Part shown: positions 1 through 8,373 of the stretch, in pieces
How the letters are laid out: each line of letters starts with the position of its first letter
Position numbering within the stretch: position 1 is the stretch's first letter
NCBI GenBank assembly: GCA_964612075.1
Contig: CAZTFC010000045.1
Coordinates: 1 to 21,036 of the forward strand
DNA from: UBA2219 sp964612075
GTDB taxonomy: Bacteria > Desulfobacterota > Deferrimicrobia > Deferrimicrobiales > Deferrimicrobiaceae
DNA length: 21,036 bases
Direction: 5' to 3'
The notes under the pieces: model-generated
Told to the model about the DNA's origin: nothing
The model's database searches: none
What the model saw: the letters and a program-made list of their open reading frames with translations, nothing else
Position numbers and translations under genes: made by a program

Positions 1-1226
1 ATCGCGCCGGCCAGCGTGCCGCAGGTGATGATCGTGGAGAGCTTCCACCAGAGCGTCCCGCCGCCCAGAGTCGGGATGAGCAGGTACGACAGCAGGTAGG
101 TCATGAGGATGGAGACGATGGAGGTCAGCCACACGAGGGAGGTCAGCGGGTGCTCGAAGTTGAACTTGGCCGACTCGCCGTACTTTCCCTTGTTGTAGAC
201 GCCGTTGATCCAGTAGGAAACGCCGCTGGTGACGATCATCCCGATGCGCATCACGAAGATCCACACGAGGAGCTGGACCTGGGTGGCCGTCCGGGCGGCG
301 GGGTCGAGCATGTTCCCGACCGCGAGGAGGATGAAGGTGATGAGCGCCACGCCCGTGACGCCGTAGGTTTCGAAGCCGTCCGCCGTCGGTCCGACCGAGT
401 CGCCCGCGTTGTCGCCCGTGCAGTCGGCGATGACGCCGGGGTTGCGCGCGTCGTCTTCCTTGATCTTGAAGACGATCTTCATGAGGTCGGACCCGATGTC
501 GGCGATCTTCGTGAAGATGCCGCCCGCGATCCGGAGCGCCGCGGCGCCGAGCGACTCGCCGATCGCGAAGCCGATGAAGCAGGGGCCGGCCAGCTCCCCG
601 GGGATGAAGACGAGGATGATGAGCATGAGGACCAGCTCGACGGCGATCAGGAGCATCCCGATGCTCATTCCGGCCTTCAGCGGGATCGCCATCGTCGGGT
701 ACGGCTTTCCCTGGAGCCCCGCGAAAGCGGTCCGGGAGTTGGCATAGGTGTTCATCCGGATGCCGAACCACGCCACCGAGTAGCTTCCCAGGATGCCGAC
801 GATGCTGAAGACTACGATGATGGCGACCTTGTAGGATTCCATCGTGCGGCTGAAGTACCACACGATGATCACGGCGATGAAGGCCCACAGGATGGAGAGG
901 AATTTCCCCTGCTGGATCAAGTACGTCTTGCAGGTCTCGTAGATGAGCTCGGAGATATTGAGCATCGACTTGTGGACGGGGAGATTCTTGATCTGCGTGA
1001 ACTGGACGAGGCTGAAGACGATCCCGAGGATGCAGATCACGAGGCCCCAGGTCAGGATCACGGACCCGGTCATCCCGAGGAACGACCCTTGGGCGAGATC
1101 GGGCACGACCAGCTCCGCCTCGCTCGCGCCGGCGGTGCTCGCCAGCAGCATCAGGAGAAACGCCGTTATTGCAGGGAACAGCCTCCGCGCAAGCGCGGAA
1201 CTCCGTGTTACGAACGCGTCGCTCAT
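1..1226 (-). CDS. hppA: Membrane-bound ion-pumping pyrophosphatase (H+ or Na+ translocating), 3' end outside window
   Basis: The visible 408 codons encode the N-terminal part of a membrane pyrophosphatase, which hydrolyses PPi and pumps H+ or Na+ across the inner membrane. The ATG at 1226-1224 is preceded by GGAGGGG. The first hydrophobic segment ends in a signal-like ALA/SER-rich stretch (about residues 14-34), followed by several more membrane helices. Around residues 240-285 there is the family's substrate-site block: GGIFTKIADIGSDL, then EDDARNPGVIADCTGDNAGD with its metal-binding aspartates, then ADGFETYG. The variant DCTGDNAGDSVGPTADGFETYG is, from memory, the one seen in the long Geobacter/Bacteroidetes-type enzymes. 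The residue that sets K+ dependence and most of the ion gate lie in the missing C-terminal part, so the pumped ion cannot be called. The gene is divergent from dusB. Confidence 0.95.
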   Translation of the reverse strand, partial: MSDAFVTRSSALARRLFPAITAFLLMLLASTAGASEAELVVPDLAQGSFLGMTGSVILTWGLVICILGIVFSLVQFTQIKNLPVHKSMLNISELIYETCKTYLIQQGKFLSILWAFIAVIIVWYFSRTMESYKVAIIVVFSIVGILGSYSVAWFGIRMNTYANSRTAFAGLQGKPYPTMAIPLKAGMSIGMLLIAVELVLMLIILVFIPGELAGPCFIGFAIGESLGAAALRIAGGIFTKIADIGSDLMKIVFKIKEDDARNPGVIADCTGDNAGDSVGPTADGFETYGVTGVALITFILLAVGNMLDPAARTATQVQLLVWIFVMRIGMIVTSGVSYWINGVYNKGKYGESAKFNFEHPLTSLVWLTSIVSILMTYLLSYLLIPTLGGGTLWWKLSTIITCGTLAGA

Positions 1227-1299
1227 AACCCCTCCGTTTCTGGATTACAGGGTGTCTCTTGGCGGGATAACCGCCGGAATAATCTTTGAAAACCAACCT

Positions 1300-1328
1300 T
1301 TAATACCATGCCTCGCCCCCGGGGTCAA
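1300..1328 (-). promoter_or_regulatory. Probable sigma70-type promoter of hppA
   Basis: On the minus strand TTGACC (1328-1323) is followed after 17 bases by TATTAA (1305-1300), in the 153-base gap between hppA and dusB. This would give a leader of roughly 65-70 bases before the hppA ATG. The leader contains a small GGCGG-GATAA-CCGCC hairpin at 1261-1275. The -10 matches the consensus at 4 of 6 positions and the -35 at 5 of 6, so this is a reasonable but unproven call. Confidence 0.5.
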
Positions 1329-1379
1329 GGCGAACCCTCCCGGCGGGAAACGTCGCCGCGTCGGTGGTATAGTAAGGGC

Positions 1380-2300
1380 ATGGATTTCCATGGGAAACTG
1401 ATCCTGGCCCCGCTGGCGGGGGTATCGGACACGACCTTCCGGCGGCTCTGCCGGGAAAACGGGGCGGATATCGTCGTGACGGAAATGGTCTCGGCGAGGG
1501 GGCTTCTGTGCGACCCCCGCCGTTCGGGGAAATACCTCGAATTCGACGAGGCGGAGCGGCCGGTGGGGGCGCAGCTGTTCGGCCCCGATCCCGGGGAGAT
1601 CGAACGGGCGGCGGCCGAGGCGGCCCGCCGGGGGTTCGACTTCGTGGACATCAACATGGGGTGCCCCGCCCGGAAGGTGACCGGCGGCGGCTCCGGCTCC
1701 GCGATCCTGTCGAATCCCCGCCTCGCGGGGGAGATCGCCCGCGCGGCGATCCGGGGGTCCGGGCTGCCGGTCACGGCCAAGATCCGGTCCGGCCTCCGCG
1801 ACGGCGAGGAAACGTACCTCGAGGTGGCGCGCGAGCTGTTCCACGCCGGGGCGGCCGCCGTCACCCTCCACCCGCGCAACCGGGGGCAGATGTTCTCGGG
1901 GTCGGCCGACTGGGGGCACATCGCGGCGCTTAAAGAAGGTTTTCCCGACCGGGTCGTCATCGGGAACGGGGACGTCCGGCTCCCGGGGGACGCGGCCCGG
2001 ATGATCGCCGAGACGGGCTGCGACAGCGTGATGGTCGGGCGCGCCGCCATGGGAAACCCCTGGATCTTCTCGATGATCAAGGCGGAGATCGCCGCCCCGG
2101 CGCCCGGCGAGCGCCGCGCGCTCATCCTCCGCCACGGGGAGGAGATGTTCCGGCTCCGCGGGCCGCGGGGGATCACGGAGATGCGCAAGCACCTCGCCTG
2201 GTACAGCAGGGGCATCCCCGGCGCGGCCGCCTTCCGCGCGGAACTCCCCCGGATCGTCGACCCCGGCTCCTTCCGGGCGGCCGTGGAGCGCCATTTTTGA
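1380..2300 (+). CDS. dusB: tRNA-dihydrouridine synthase (DusB/NifR3 family)
   Basis: This is a 306-residue flavoenzyme that reduces specific uridines in tRNA to dihydrouridine. The FMN-binding TIM barrel begins LILAPLAGVSDTTFR. The catalytic Cys is C95 in NMGCPARKVTGGGSG, K134 lies in TAKIRSG, H164 in TLHPR, and the phosphate-binding loops are GNGDV (195-199) and GRAAMGNPWIF. I chose the ATG at 1380 because the protein then starts directly at the family's usual N-terminus. An in-frame ATG at 1308 would add 24 unlikely residues. The start is preceded by AAGGG about two bases away, and TATAGT at 1368-1373 is very close to it. The stop overlaps the TTG start of the next gene (TTGA). A dus gene directly ahead of ntrB-ntrC matches the classic nifR3-ntrB-ntrC arrangement of several proteobacteria. 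Confidence 0.92.
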   Translation: MDFHGKLILAPLAGVSDTTFRRLCRENGADIVVTEMVSARGLLCDPRRSGKYLEFDEAERPVGAQLFGPDPGEIERAAAEAARRGFDFVDINMGCPARKVTGGGSGSAILSNPRLAGEIARAAIRGSGLPVTAKIRSGLRDGEETYLEVARELFHAGAAAVTLHPRNRGQMFSGSADWGHIAALKEGFPDRVVIGNGDVRLPGDAARMIAETGCDSVMVGRAAMGNPWIFSMIKAEIAAPAPGERRALILRHGEEMFRLRGPRGITEMRKHLAWYSRGIPGAAAFRAELPRIVDPGSFRAAVERHF

Positions 2301-3406
2301 ACGATCTCCCCTCGAGGACCCTCGAATCGGTCAACGTCGGCATCGTCGTGTTCGACGAGGCGGGGAAGCTCGCCTATGTCAACCCGGCCGCCGAGGAGAT
2401 CCTGCAGGGGTCCTTCCAGTCGCTTTCCGGCAGGCATTACCGAGCCGTCTTCCGGGGAAGCCCCGAGGCGGTCCGCATCCTCCGGAAAACCTACTCCAGC
2501 CACATACCCGTCACCGGATTCGACGTGGAGCTGCGAAGAGGCGCAAGCGCGGGGGGAAGCGGCGGCACCCTGCCGGTGATGCTCGGCGCGTCCCCCCTCA
2601 CCGGGGCGGCGGGCGAGCCGCAGGGCGTCGTACTGTCCGTGAAATCGTCCGAGATCCTCTCCCTGGTCGGCAGGGAGGAAGAGGCCGCGCTGGGGGCCGA
2701 GGGGATGCAGATGCTGGCGTACGGCATCGCGCACGAAATCAAGAACCCTCTGGGGGGGATCCTCGGTGCCGCGCAGTGGGTCCTCCGGGGGGAGGGGCCG
2801 GAAGAGGAGCGCGTCGAAGGGGTGCGGCTGATCCTGAGGGAGGCCCGCAGGATCAACGACCTCGTGGAGAAGATGCTGGAGATGGGGAAGAAGCCGCCGC
2901 CTCCCCGTCCCTTCGCGCTCGCCCCTCTCCTGCGGGAGGCGCAGCAGCTCATCCTCTCGGAAGCGCGCTCCCAGGGGAAGGAGGTCCAGGTCGATCTCCG
3001 GCTGGATCCGAGCCTGCCGGCGGTCTCGGGGCATCCCGACACCGTCTACCGGGCGCTCCTCAACATCCTGAAGAACGCCCTCGAGGCGATCCCGGAATCC
3101 GGGACGGTGCGGATCGAGGCGCGGATGAACGTCAACTACCGGTTCGCCGTGGGGCGCGGGCGGAAGCGCTCCTTCGTCGAGATCGAGGTCGCCGACTCCG
3201 GCGTCGGGATGACGGCGGAGGAGCTGCACAAGGCGCGCCTCCCCTTCTACACGACGAAGCCCCGAGGGACGGGGCTCGGGCTGGCGATGGCGAGGCAGGC
3301 GGCTTCCCGCCACGGGGGGAAGCTTGAAATAATGTCGACCCCCGGCGAGGGGACCACGGTTAAAATATCCCTTCCGGTCGACCCGGGCAGGAAGAGCGCA
3401 CGTTGA
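2297..3406 (+). CDS. ntrB: NtrB-type soluble sensor histidine kinase
   Basis: This is a 369-residue histidine kinase with no membrane helix. Residues 5-125 form a PAS-like sensory region (VNVGIVVFDEAGKLAYVNPAAEEIL). The dimerisation/phosphoacceptor box has H146 in YGIAHEIKNPLGGILGAAQ, which is very close to NtrB. The ATPase domain follows, with N260 in the N box (NILKNALEAI), the G1 box DSGVGM near 300, and the G2 box GTGLGLAMARQ near 324. Translation starts at a TTG inside the dusB stop (TTGA) and ends in an identical TTGA overlap with ntrC, so the three are likely translationally coupled. The next gene encodes the cognate sigma54 activator. A role in nitrogen control is the family expectation; the actual signal cannot be read from the sequence. 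Confidence 0.88.
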   Translation: MNDLPSRTLESVNVGIVVFDEAGKLAYVNPAAEEILQGSFQSLSGRHYRAVFRGSPEAVRILRKTYSSHIPVTGFDVELRRGASAGGSGGTLPVMLGASPLTGAAGEPQGVVLSVKSSEILSLVGREEEAALGAEGMQMLAYGIAHEIKNPLGGILGAAQWVLRGEGPEEERVEGVRLILREARRINDLVEKMLEMGKKPPPPRPFALAPLLREAQQLILSEARSQGKEVQVDLRLDPSLPAVSGHPDTVYRALLNILKNALEAIPESGTVRIEARMNVNYRFAVGRGRKRSFVEIEVADSGVGMTAEELHKARLPFYTTKPRGTGLGLAMARQAASRHGGKLEIMSTPGEGTTVKISLPVDPGRKSAR

Positions 3407-4845
3407 AAAGAGTACTGATCGCCGACGACGACGAGAGCATCCGCTGGGTCCTCAAGAAGACCGTCGCCGGGATGGGCTTCGCGGCGGACACGGCGGAGGA
3501 CGGCGACAAGGCGCTCGCCCTCCTCGCGAAGAACAGCTACGCCGCCGCGTTCGTGGATGTCCGCATGCCCGGCGTGGAGGGGATCGAGGTGCTGGAGCGC
3601 GTCCAGGCGCGCAAGTCCCCCACCCGCTTCTTCATCATGACGGCGGTGCGGCGCCCCGATATCGCGGCCCGCTCCACCCGCGCCGGCGCCGCCGAGTTCA
3701 TCACCAAGCCGTTCGACCTCTCCCGCATCGAAGAGCTCCTGCGCGACCTGGCGCGCGAGACCGCCTCCGGGGAGCGCCCGTACCGGCCGGAGGAAAGGGA
3801 GGAGCAGGCGGCCTACCGGATCGTGGGGAAGAGCCGCGCCATCATCGACGTCTTCAAGAACATCGGGAAAGTGGCCGACTCGAACGCCACGATCCTGATC
3901 CTGGGGGAGCGCGGCGTGGGCAAGGAGCTGATCGCCCGCTGCATACACGACCTCGGGGAAAGCCGCGGCCCCTTCGTGGCCGTGAACACCGCGGCGATCC
4001 CCCGCGAGCTCCAGGAGGCGGAGCTGTTCGGCTACGAGAAGGGCGCCTTCACCGGGGCGGACGCCCGGCACGACGGCAAGCTCGACGCCGCCCAGGACGG
4101 CACCCTGTTCCTGGACGAGATCGGCGACATGCCGCTCGACCTCCAGGCGAAGCTTCTGCGCGTGCTGCAGGAGCGGGAATACACCCCCGTCGGGTCGGGC
4201 CGCGCCCGGGAGTTCCGCGGCCGGGTCCTCGCCGCCACCAACCGCGACCTGGGGAAGCTGGCGTCCGAGGGAAAGTTCCGTTCCGACCTCTACGACCGGC
4301 TCAACGTCTTCCCGATCCGGGTCCCGTCGCTTGCGGAGCGGAAGGAGGACGTCCCGCTGCTGGCGGACCACTTCCTCCGGAAGTACTGCTCCATCCTCTC
4401 TCGCCCGCCGCGCTCCTTCTCGAAGGAGGCGCTGGAGGCGCTGGCGGCGCACCCGTGGAAGGGGAACGTCCGGGAGCTCGAGAACTTCGTTCAGCGGCTC
4501 GCGGTCCTCTCCTCCGGCAAGCTCCTCCGGCGCGACGAGGTGGTGCGCGAGCTCGCCAAGTCGGACGGCTCGCCGGACCCTTCCTCCGCCCCGATGGAGC
4601 AGCTCATCGAGGACCGGATCCGCGAGTTCGTCGGCCGGCTGGGCGCGGCCCTCGATTCCGAGACGGGCCTCCACGAACTGTTCCTGCGGCAGGTGGAGCG
4701 CCCGCTCCTGAAGGTCGTGCTCGAGGCGACGGGGGGGAACCAGCTCCGGGCTGCCGCCATCCTCGGGATCAACCGGAACACGCTGCGGAAGAAGATCACC
4801 GGCCTGTCGCTCGCCCCGAAGGCGCGCGGGAAGAAAGGAAGGTAG
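3403..4845 (+). CDS. ntrC: NtrC-type sigma54-dependent response regulator
   Basis: This is a 480-residue regulator with the standard three-domain layout. The receiver domain (1-115) has acidic pocket D8-D10, phosphoacceptor D52 in FVDVRMPG and K102 in TKPFD. The AAA+ domain has Walker A GERGVGKE at 168-175, the sigma54-contacting GAFTGA loop at 214-219, and Walker B LFLDEIGD at 236-242. The C-terminal Fis-type helix-turn-helix reads GGNQLRAAAILGINRNTLRKKI near 445-466. The start is a TTG inside the ntrB stop. The partner kinase is the preceding gene. It should activate sigma54 promoters; targets within the window were not identified. The product could serve a non-nitrogen signal, but the NtrB-like kinase and the upstream dus gene favour NtrC. 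Confidence 0.88.
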   Translation: MKRVLIADDDESIRWVLKKTVAGMGFAADTAEDGDKALALLAKNSYAAAFVDVRMPGVEGIEVLERVQARKSPTRFFIMTAVRRPDIAARSTRAGAAEFITKPFDLSRIEELLRDLARETASGERPYRPEEREEQAAYRIVGKSRAIIDVFKNIGKVADSNATILILGERGVGKELIARCIHDLGESRGPFVAVNTAAIPRELQEAELFGYEKGAFTGADARHDGKLDAAQDGTLFLDEIGDMPLDLQAKLLRVLQEREYTPVGSGRAREFRGRVLAATNRDLGKLASEGKFRSDLYDRLNVFPIRVPSLAERKEDVPLLADHFLRKYCSILSRPPRSFSKEALEALAAHPWKGNVRELENFVQRLAVLSSGKLLRRDEVVRELAKSDGSPDPSSAPMEQLIEDRIREFVGRLGAALDSETGLHELFLRQVERPLLKVVLEATGGNQLRAAAILGINRNTLRKKITGLSLAPKARGKKGR

Positions 4846-4847
4846 GC

Positions 4848-5639
4848 ATGGACGGAAGGAAGCCGGCGCCGGCGATCCTCGTCTTCGGCGGGCTCGACCC
4901 CAGCGGCGGAGCGGGGATCCTGATGGACTCCCGGGCCGCGTGCGCGGCTGGGGCGCACGCCTGCGCCGTCCCCTCGTGCTTCGCGATCCAGACGACCAGA
5001 AAATACGCCCGTACGGCGCCGATCCCCCGCCCGGTGCTCGACGACTCCCTAGCCGCCGCCGGCCGCTCCTTCCGGCTCGGCGCGGTGAAGGTCGGCATGG
5101 TGGGGACGCGCGCCGCCGCGGAGGCGATCCTCTCCTTCGTCGCCGCCCGGCGGGGGCTCCCCGTGGTCGTCGATCCCGTGCTGCGCTCCTCCTCGGGATT
5201 CCCGCTCCTCGCGGAATCCGCCCTGCCGGCCTACCGGAGCCTGATCCACGCCGCGTCCGTGCTGACCCCGAACCTCATGGAGGCGGAAAAGCTGCTCGGC
5301 CGGAGCATCGCCTCCTTCCCCGACGCCGTCGACGCAGCGAAAGAGCTGTCCGGCGCGGCGGGCGCGGCGGTCGTCCTCAAGGGCGGCCACTTCCCCTGGA
5401 AGGGACGGCTCGGCATCGACATCGTGGCGGAAGGGCCGGAGGTCACCCTGATCCCCCCCTCGGGGAGGAGGCGCGGCGACCCCCACGGGACCGGCTGCGC
5501 GCTGGCCTCCGCCATCGCCGCCCGGATCGCCGCGGGCGACGCCGTCGTGCCCGCCGTGGCGGCCGCGAAGACCGTGCTGGCGAAACTCGTCGAAGGCGGC
5601 TTCCCCTCCGCGGAGGGGCGCCCCACCCTGTTCCCGTGA
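4848..5639 (+). CDS. thiD: Hydroxymethylpyrimidine (phosphate) kinase, ThiD
   Basis: This is a 263-residue ribokinase-fold enzyme expected to phosphorylate HMP and HMP-phosphate in thiamine synthesis. The N-terminus has the family GGLDPSGGAGILMD loop (14-27), the middle has VVVDPVLRSSSG (107-117) and LTPNLMEAEKLLG, and the C-terminal anion-hole motif is DPHGTGCALASAI with C217. A Cys at that point is characteristic of ThiD rather than of sugar kinases, which carry Asp. The ATG lies two bases after the ntrC stop and its Shine-Dalgarno (AGGAAGG) lies inside the end of ntrC. No TPP riboswitch precedes it, so its expression probably follows the ntrBC transcript. Length fits the family. Confidence 0.87.
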   Translation: MDGRKPAPAILVFGGLDPSGGAGILMDSRAACAAGAHACAVPSCFAIQTTRKYARTAPIPRPVLDDSLAAAGRSFRLGAVKVGMVGTRAAAEAILSFVAARRGLPVVVDPVLRSSSGFPLLAESALPAYRSLIHAASVLTPNLMEAEKLLGRSIASFPDAVDAAKELSGAAGAAVVLKGGHFPWKGRLGIDIVAEGPEVTLIPPSGRRRGDPHGTGCALASAIAARIAAGDAVVPAVAAAKTVLAKLVEGGFPSAEGRPTLFP

Positions 5640-6451
5640 CCGGCACGGTCCCCGCGCGTCGGGCCGGCGATCGGAAGGAGCGCCGGCTGGGGCTCGCCCT
5701 GGGCGCCGGGACGGCGCGGGGCTTCGCCCACGTGGGGGTGCTCAAGGTCCTCGAAGCCCAAGGCATACCCGTCGGCCTGGTCGTCGGCACGAGCGTCGGG
5801 AGCCTCGTCGGATGCATGTACGCCTTCGGGTACCCGGTCTACGAGATCCAGAAGATGGCCATGGCGCTCGAGCGCGCGGACGTCGTCGACCTCATCGTCC
5901 CGGACAACGGCTTCGTCCGGGGGGAGAAGCTCGAGGCGTACGTGAACCGGATGGTCCGGGACGTACCGATGGAGGAATTCCCGATCCCCTTCCACGCCGT
6001 GGCCACCGACATCGCGGCCGGCCGGGAAAAGGTGTTCTCGTCGGGGAACGCCGGCGCGGCGGTGAGGGCGAGCTGCGCCATCCCAGGCATCTTCCAGCCC
6101 GTGAAGATCGAAGGCAGCACCTGCCTCGACGGCGGCCTCGTCTCCCCGGTACCGGTGGACGCGGCCCGCGGTCTGGGGGCGGACGCGGTGGTCGCCGTGG
6201 ACATCTCCGGCGGGGTCGACGGCACGGTCCCGGGGAGCATCCTCGACACCCTCATCCAGTCGGCCAGCATCATGTACGCGAAGATCGCGGAGGTGCAGGA
6301 CGCCCGGGCCGACATCGTCATCCGTCCGCAGGTGGGGCACATCTTCGCGGGCGACTTCACGAAGCGCCACGAGGCGATCCTCGAAGGAGAGAAGGCGGCC
6401 CTGGAAGCGCTCCCGGAGATCCGCAAGATCCTGGAGAAGCCCGGGGGTTGA
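5636..6451 (+). CDS. Patatin-like phospholipase family protein (RssA-like)
   Basis: This is a 271-residue protein with the complete Ser-Asp dyad of patatin hydrolases. The oxyanion loop is GAGTARGFAHVGVL (23-36), the nucleophile elbow is GTSVGS with S53, and the catalytic Asp is D165 in LDGGLVSPVPVD. No signal peptide or membrane helix is evident, so it is probably cytosolic or peripheral. The size and the start right before the oxyanion loop match the bacterial RssA/YlbK-type subgroup, whose substrate is poorly defined. It starts with a GTG that overlaps the thiD stop (GTGA), making it the last member of the dusB-ntrB-ntrC-thiD run. Its functional link to ThiD or NtrBC is unknown. Confidence 0.87.
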   Translation: MTGTVPARRAGDRKERRLGLALGAGTARGFAHVGVLKVLEAQGIPVGLVVGTSVGSLVGCMYAFGYPVYEIQKMAMALERADVVDLIVPDNGFVRGEKLEAYVNRMVRDVPMEEFPIPFHAVATDIAAGREKVFSSGNAGAAVRASCAIPGIFQPVKIEGSTCLDGGLVSPVPVDAARGLGADAVVAVDISGGVDGTVPGSILDTLIQSASIMYAKIAEVQDARADIVIRPQVGHIFAGDFTKRHEAILEGEKAALEALPEIRKILEKPGG

Positions 6452-6459
6452 GCGGCAAG

Positions 6460-6482
6460 GCCGGCGGCGCGGCGCCGCCGGC
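6460..6482. terminator. Perfect GC hairpin between convergent patatin-like gene and dnaB
   Basis: GCCGGCGGCG, a CGG loop, then CGCCGCCGGC forms a 10-bp perfect stem. It lies 8 bases after the patatin-like gene's stop and one base after the dnaB stop (opposite strand). Neither side carries a T tract, so intrinsic termination is uncertain. It is placed where a shared bidirectional terminator or 3'-end barrier would be expected. Confidence 0.5.
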
Positions 6483-6483
6483 G

Positions 6484-7866
6484 TCACTCGAAGTCCTGCG
6501 CGAGGTCCTCGAACCGGGTGTACTGGGAAAGGAAGGCGAGCTTCACGTCGCGCATGGGGCCGCTCCGGTTCTTCCCCACGATGATCTCTGCGATCCCCTT
6601 CTCCTCCTGCGGCGTCTTCTCCCGGCTGTACATCTCCTCCCGGTAGACGAACAATATCAGGTCTGAATCCTGTTCAATAGCTCCGGATTCCCTCAAATCC
6701 GCCATCTGCGGCCTCTTGTCGTTGCGGCTCTCCACCCCGCGGCTGAGCTGGGAGATGGCGATCACCGGGATGTCGAGCTCTTTGGCCAGCGCCTTCATGG
6801 AGCGCGAGATCTCCGACACTTCCTGAACCCGGTTGTCGGGGTTGGACTTCCCCGCGGAGCCCCGCATGAGCTGCAGGTAGTCCACGATGACCATCCCGAT
6901 GTCCTTGTCCTTCTTCAGCCGCCGGGCCCTCGCCCTCAGGTCGAGGGCGGTGAGCATCCCGGAGTCGTCCGTGTAGATGGGCGTGTCGGACAGCTTCGCC
7001 ACGGCCCCCACGAGCCGGTTGATCTCCTCCTGGCCGATCTGCCCGTTGCGCACTTTCTGGAAGTTGACCCGCGCTTCGGAGCAGATCATGCGCATCGCCA
7101 GCTCCTGGCTGCTCATCTCGAGGGAGAAGATGGCGACCGGGATCCTGTGGCGCATGGCGGCGTTCACCGCGATGTTGAGGCAGAGGGAGGTCTTCCCCAT
7201 CGCCGGGCGGGCGGCGACGACGATCATGTTGGATCTCTGGAACCCCGCCGTCACCTCGTCGAGGTCCCGGAAGCCCGACGGTACGCCCGTGATCCGCTTC
7301 TTCTGCTCGTAGGCCTTCTCGATGTCCTTCAGGGCCGCCCGGGCCATCTCGTTCATGGAGAAGTACTTCGGCTTGATCTCCTCCCCCGAGATGGCGAAGA
7401 TCCGCTCCTCCATCCGGTCGAGGAACTCCCGGAGGTCGCCGACGCCCTGGAACGCGGAGGCGGAGATCTCCTGCGCGGCGACGATCGACTTCCGCAGGAT
7501 CGACTTCTCCTTGACGATCATCGCGTAGTCGGCGGCGTTTCCGGAGATGGGAACGGACGACACGATCTCGGCCAGGTAGGCCAGCCCGCCGACCTGCTGC
7601 TCCGCGCCCCGGTCCCGGATGGCCGCCGACAGGGTGAGCTGGTCGATGGGGCGACCCGACTCGAAGAGGGAAAGCATGGATTCGTAGAGCGTCCTGTGGG
7701 CGCCCTGGTAGAAGTCGTCGGGCCGGAGGATCTCGACGACGTCGCCCATCAGCTCGTTGTTCAGGAGCACGGAGGCGAGGACCGCCTGCTCGGCGTGCAG
7801 GTTGTGCGGGGGGACGCGGAGGGAGGCGTCGTTTGCGCCCGGCGGCGCGCTGCGCGTACCGTTCAT
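6484..7866 (-). CDS. dnaB: Replicative DNA helicase DnaB
   Basis: This is a 460-residue hexameric 5'-3' helicase of the replication fork. The N-terminal domain begins PPHNLHAEQAVLASVLLNNE (about 19-38). The RecA-like C-terminal domain has Walker A ARPAMGKT at 219-226, SLEMSSQELAMRM near 248-260, Walker B VIVDYLQLM with D329, and the late IAISQLSRGVE and KNRSGP motifs. No intein interrupts the P-loop. It is the last gene of the minus-strand ribosomal/replication block, 50 bases after rplI. The ATG at 7866 is preceded by GGGGGGC. Confidence 0.97.
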   Translation of the reverse strand: MNGTRSAPPGANDASLRVPPHNLHAEQAVLASVLLNNELMGDVVEILRPDDFYQGAHRTLYESMLSLFESGRPIDQLTLSAAIRDRGAEQQVGGLAYLAEIVSSVPISGNAADYAMIVKEKSILRKSIVAAQEISASAFQGVGDLREFLDRMEERIFAISGEEIKPKYFSMNEMARAALKDIEKAYEQKKRITGVPSGFRDLDEVTAGFQRSNMIVVAARPAMGKTSLCLNIAVNAAMRHRIPVAIFSLEMSSQELAMRMICSEARVNFQKVRNGQIGQEEINRLVGAVAKLSDTPIYTDDSGMLTALDLRARARRLKKDKDIGMVIVDYLQLMRGSAGKSNPDNRVQEVSEISRSMKALAKELDIPVIAISQLSRGVESRNDKRPQMADLRESGAIEQDSDLILFVYREEMYSREKTPQEEKGIAEIIVGKNRSGPMRDVKLAFLSQYTRFEDLAQDFE

Positions 7867-7916
7867 CGACGCCCCCCGTCCGGAGTGCTGTTGCCGCTTG
7901 CGCGGTTGGGCGACGG

Positions 7917-8363
7917 CTATTCCTCGGCCGTCACGTTGACGGTGATCTCGGGGACGACCTCGGCCGCGACCCGGACCTTCACCTTGTACTCGCCGATCTG
8001 CTTGATCGGCTCCGCGAGCTGGATCGACTTGCGGTCCGTCGCCACTCCCGCCTTCTCGAGCGCCTCCGCGATGTCCCTGGAGGTCACCGCGCCGAACAGC
8101 TTCCCTTCCTCCCCCGCCTTCGCGGAGATGGCCACGGTCATGCCGGAGAGCGACCGCGCCACGTCCTCGGCGGCCTTCCGCGCCTTCTTCGCGCGGGTCT
8201 CGATCACGCGGCGGTCGTGCTCGAGGGTCTTCATGTTCCGGACGTTCGCCAGGAACGCCAGGTTCCGCGGGATGAGGTAGTTGCGACCGTACCCGTCGGC
8301 GACCTTCACCACCTCGCCGGCCTTCCCGAGCTTCTCGATGTCCTCACGCAGGATGACTTTCAT
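7917..8363 (-). CDS. rplI: 50S ribosomal protein L9
   Basis: This is a 148-residue protein with the canonical L9 start MKVILREDIEKLGKAGEVVKVADGYGRNYLIPRNLA, a long charged connecting helix (about 45-75), and the C-terminal rRNA-binding domain with LFGAVTSRDIAEAL. Length matches the family. It starts 10 bases after the rpsR stop with GGGGG upstream. Confidence 0.97.
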   Translation of the reverse strand: MKVILREDIEKLGKAGEVVKVADGYGRNYLIPRNLAFLANVRNMKTLEHDRRVIETRAKKARKAAEDVARSLSGMTVAISAKAGEEGKLFGAVTSRDIAEALEKAGVATDRKSIQLAEPIKQIGEYKVKVRVAAEVVPEITVNVTAEE

Positions 8364-8373
8364 CGAATACCCC

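Noticed and set aside
1368..1373. TATAGT as a -10 box for dusB
   Set aside because: No acceptable -35 lies at 16-18 bases upstream and it would place the transcript start at about the ATG itself; kept only as a remark.
1308..1379. Earlier ATG for dusB adding 24 residues
   Set aside because: The extra residues are Arg/Pro-rich without family similarity and overlap the hppA promoter region; the ATG at 1380 gives the usual Dus N-terminus.
150..1401. Long plus-strand open frames antisense to hppA
   Set aside because: They are rich in Asp/Glu/Arg/His as expected from the reverse of a GC-rich membrane-protein gene, have no recognisable domain, and the minus strand encodes a clear pyrophosphatase.
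4846..4847. TPP riboswitch ahead of thiD
   Set aside because: thiD follows ntrC by two bases, leaving no leader for a riboswitch.
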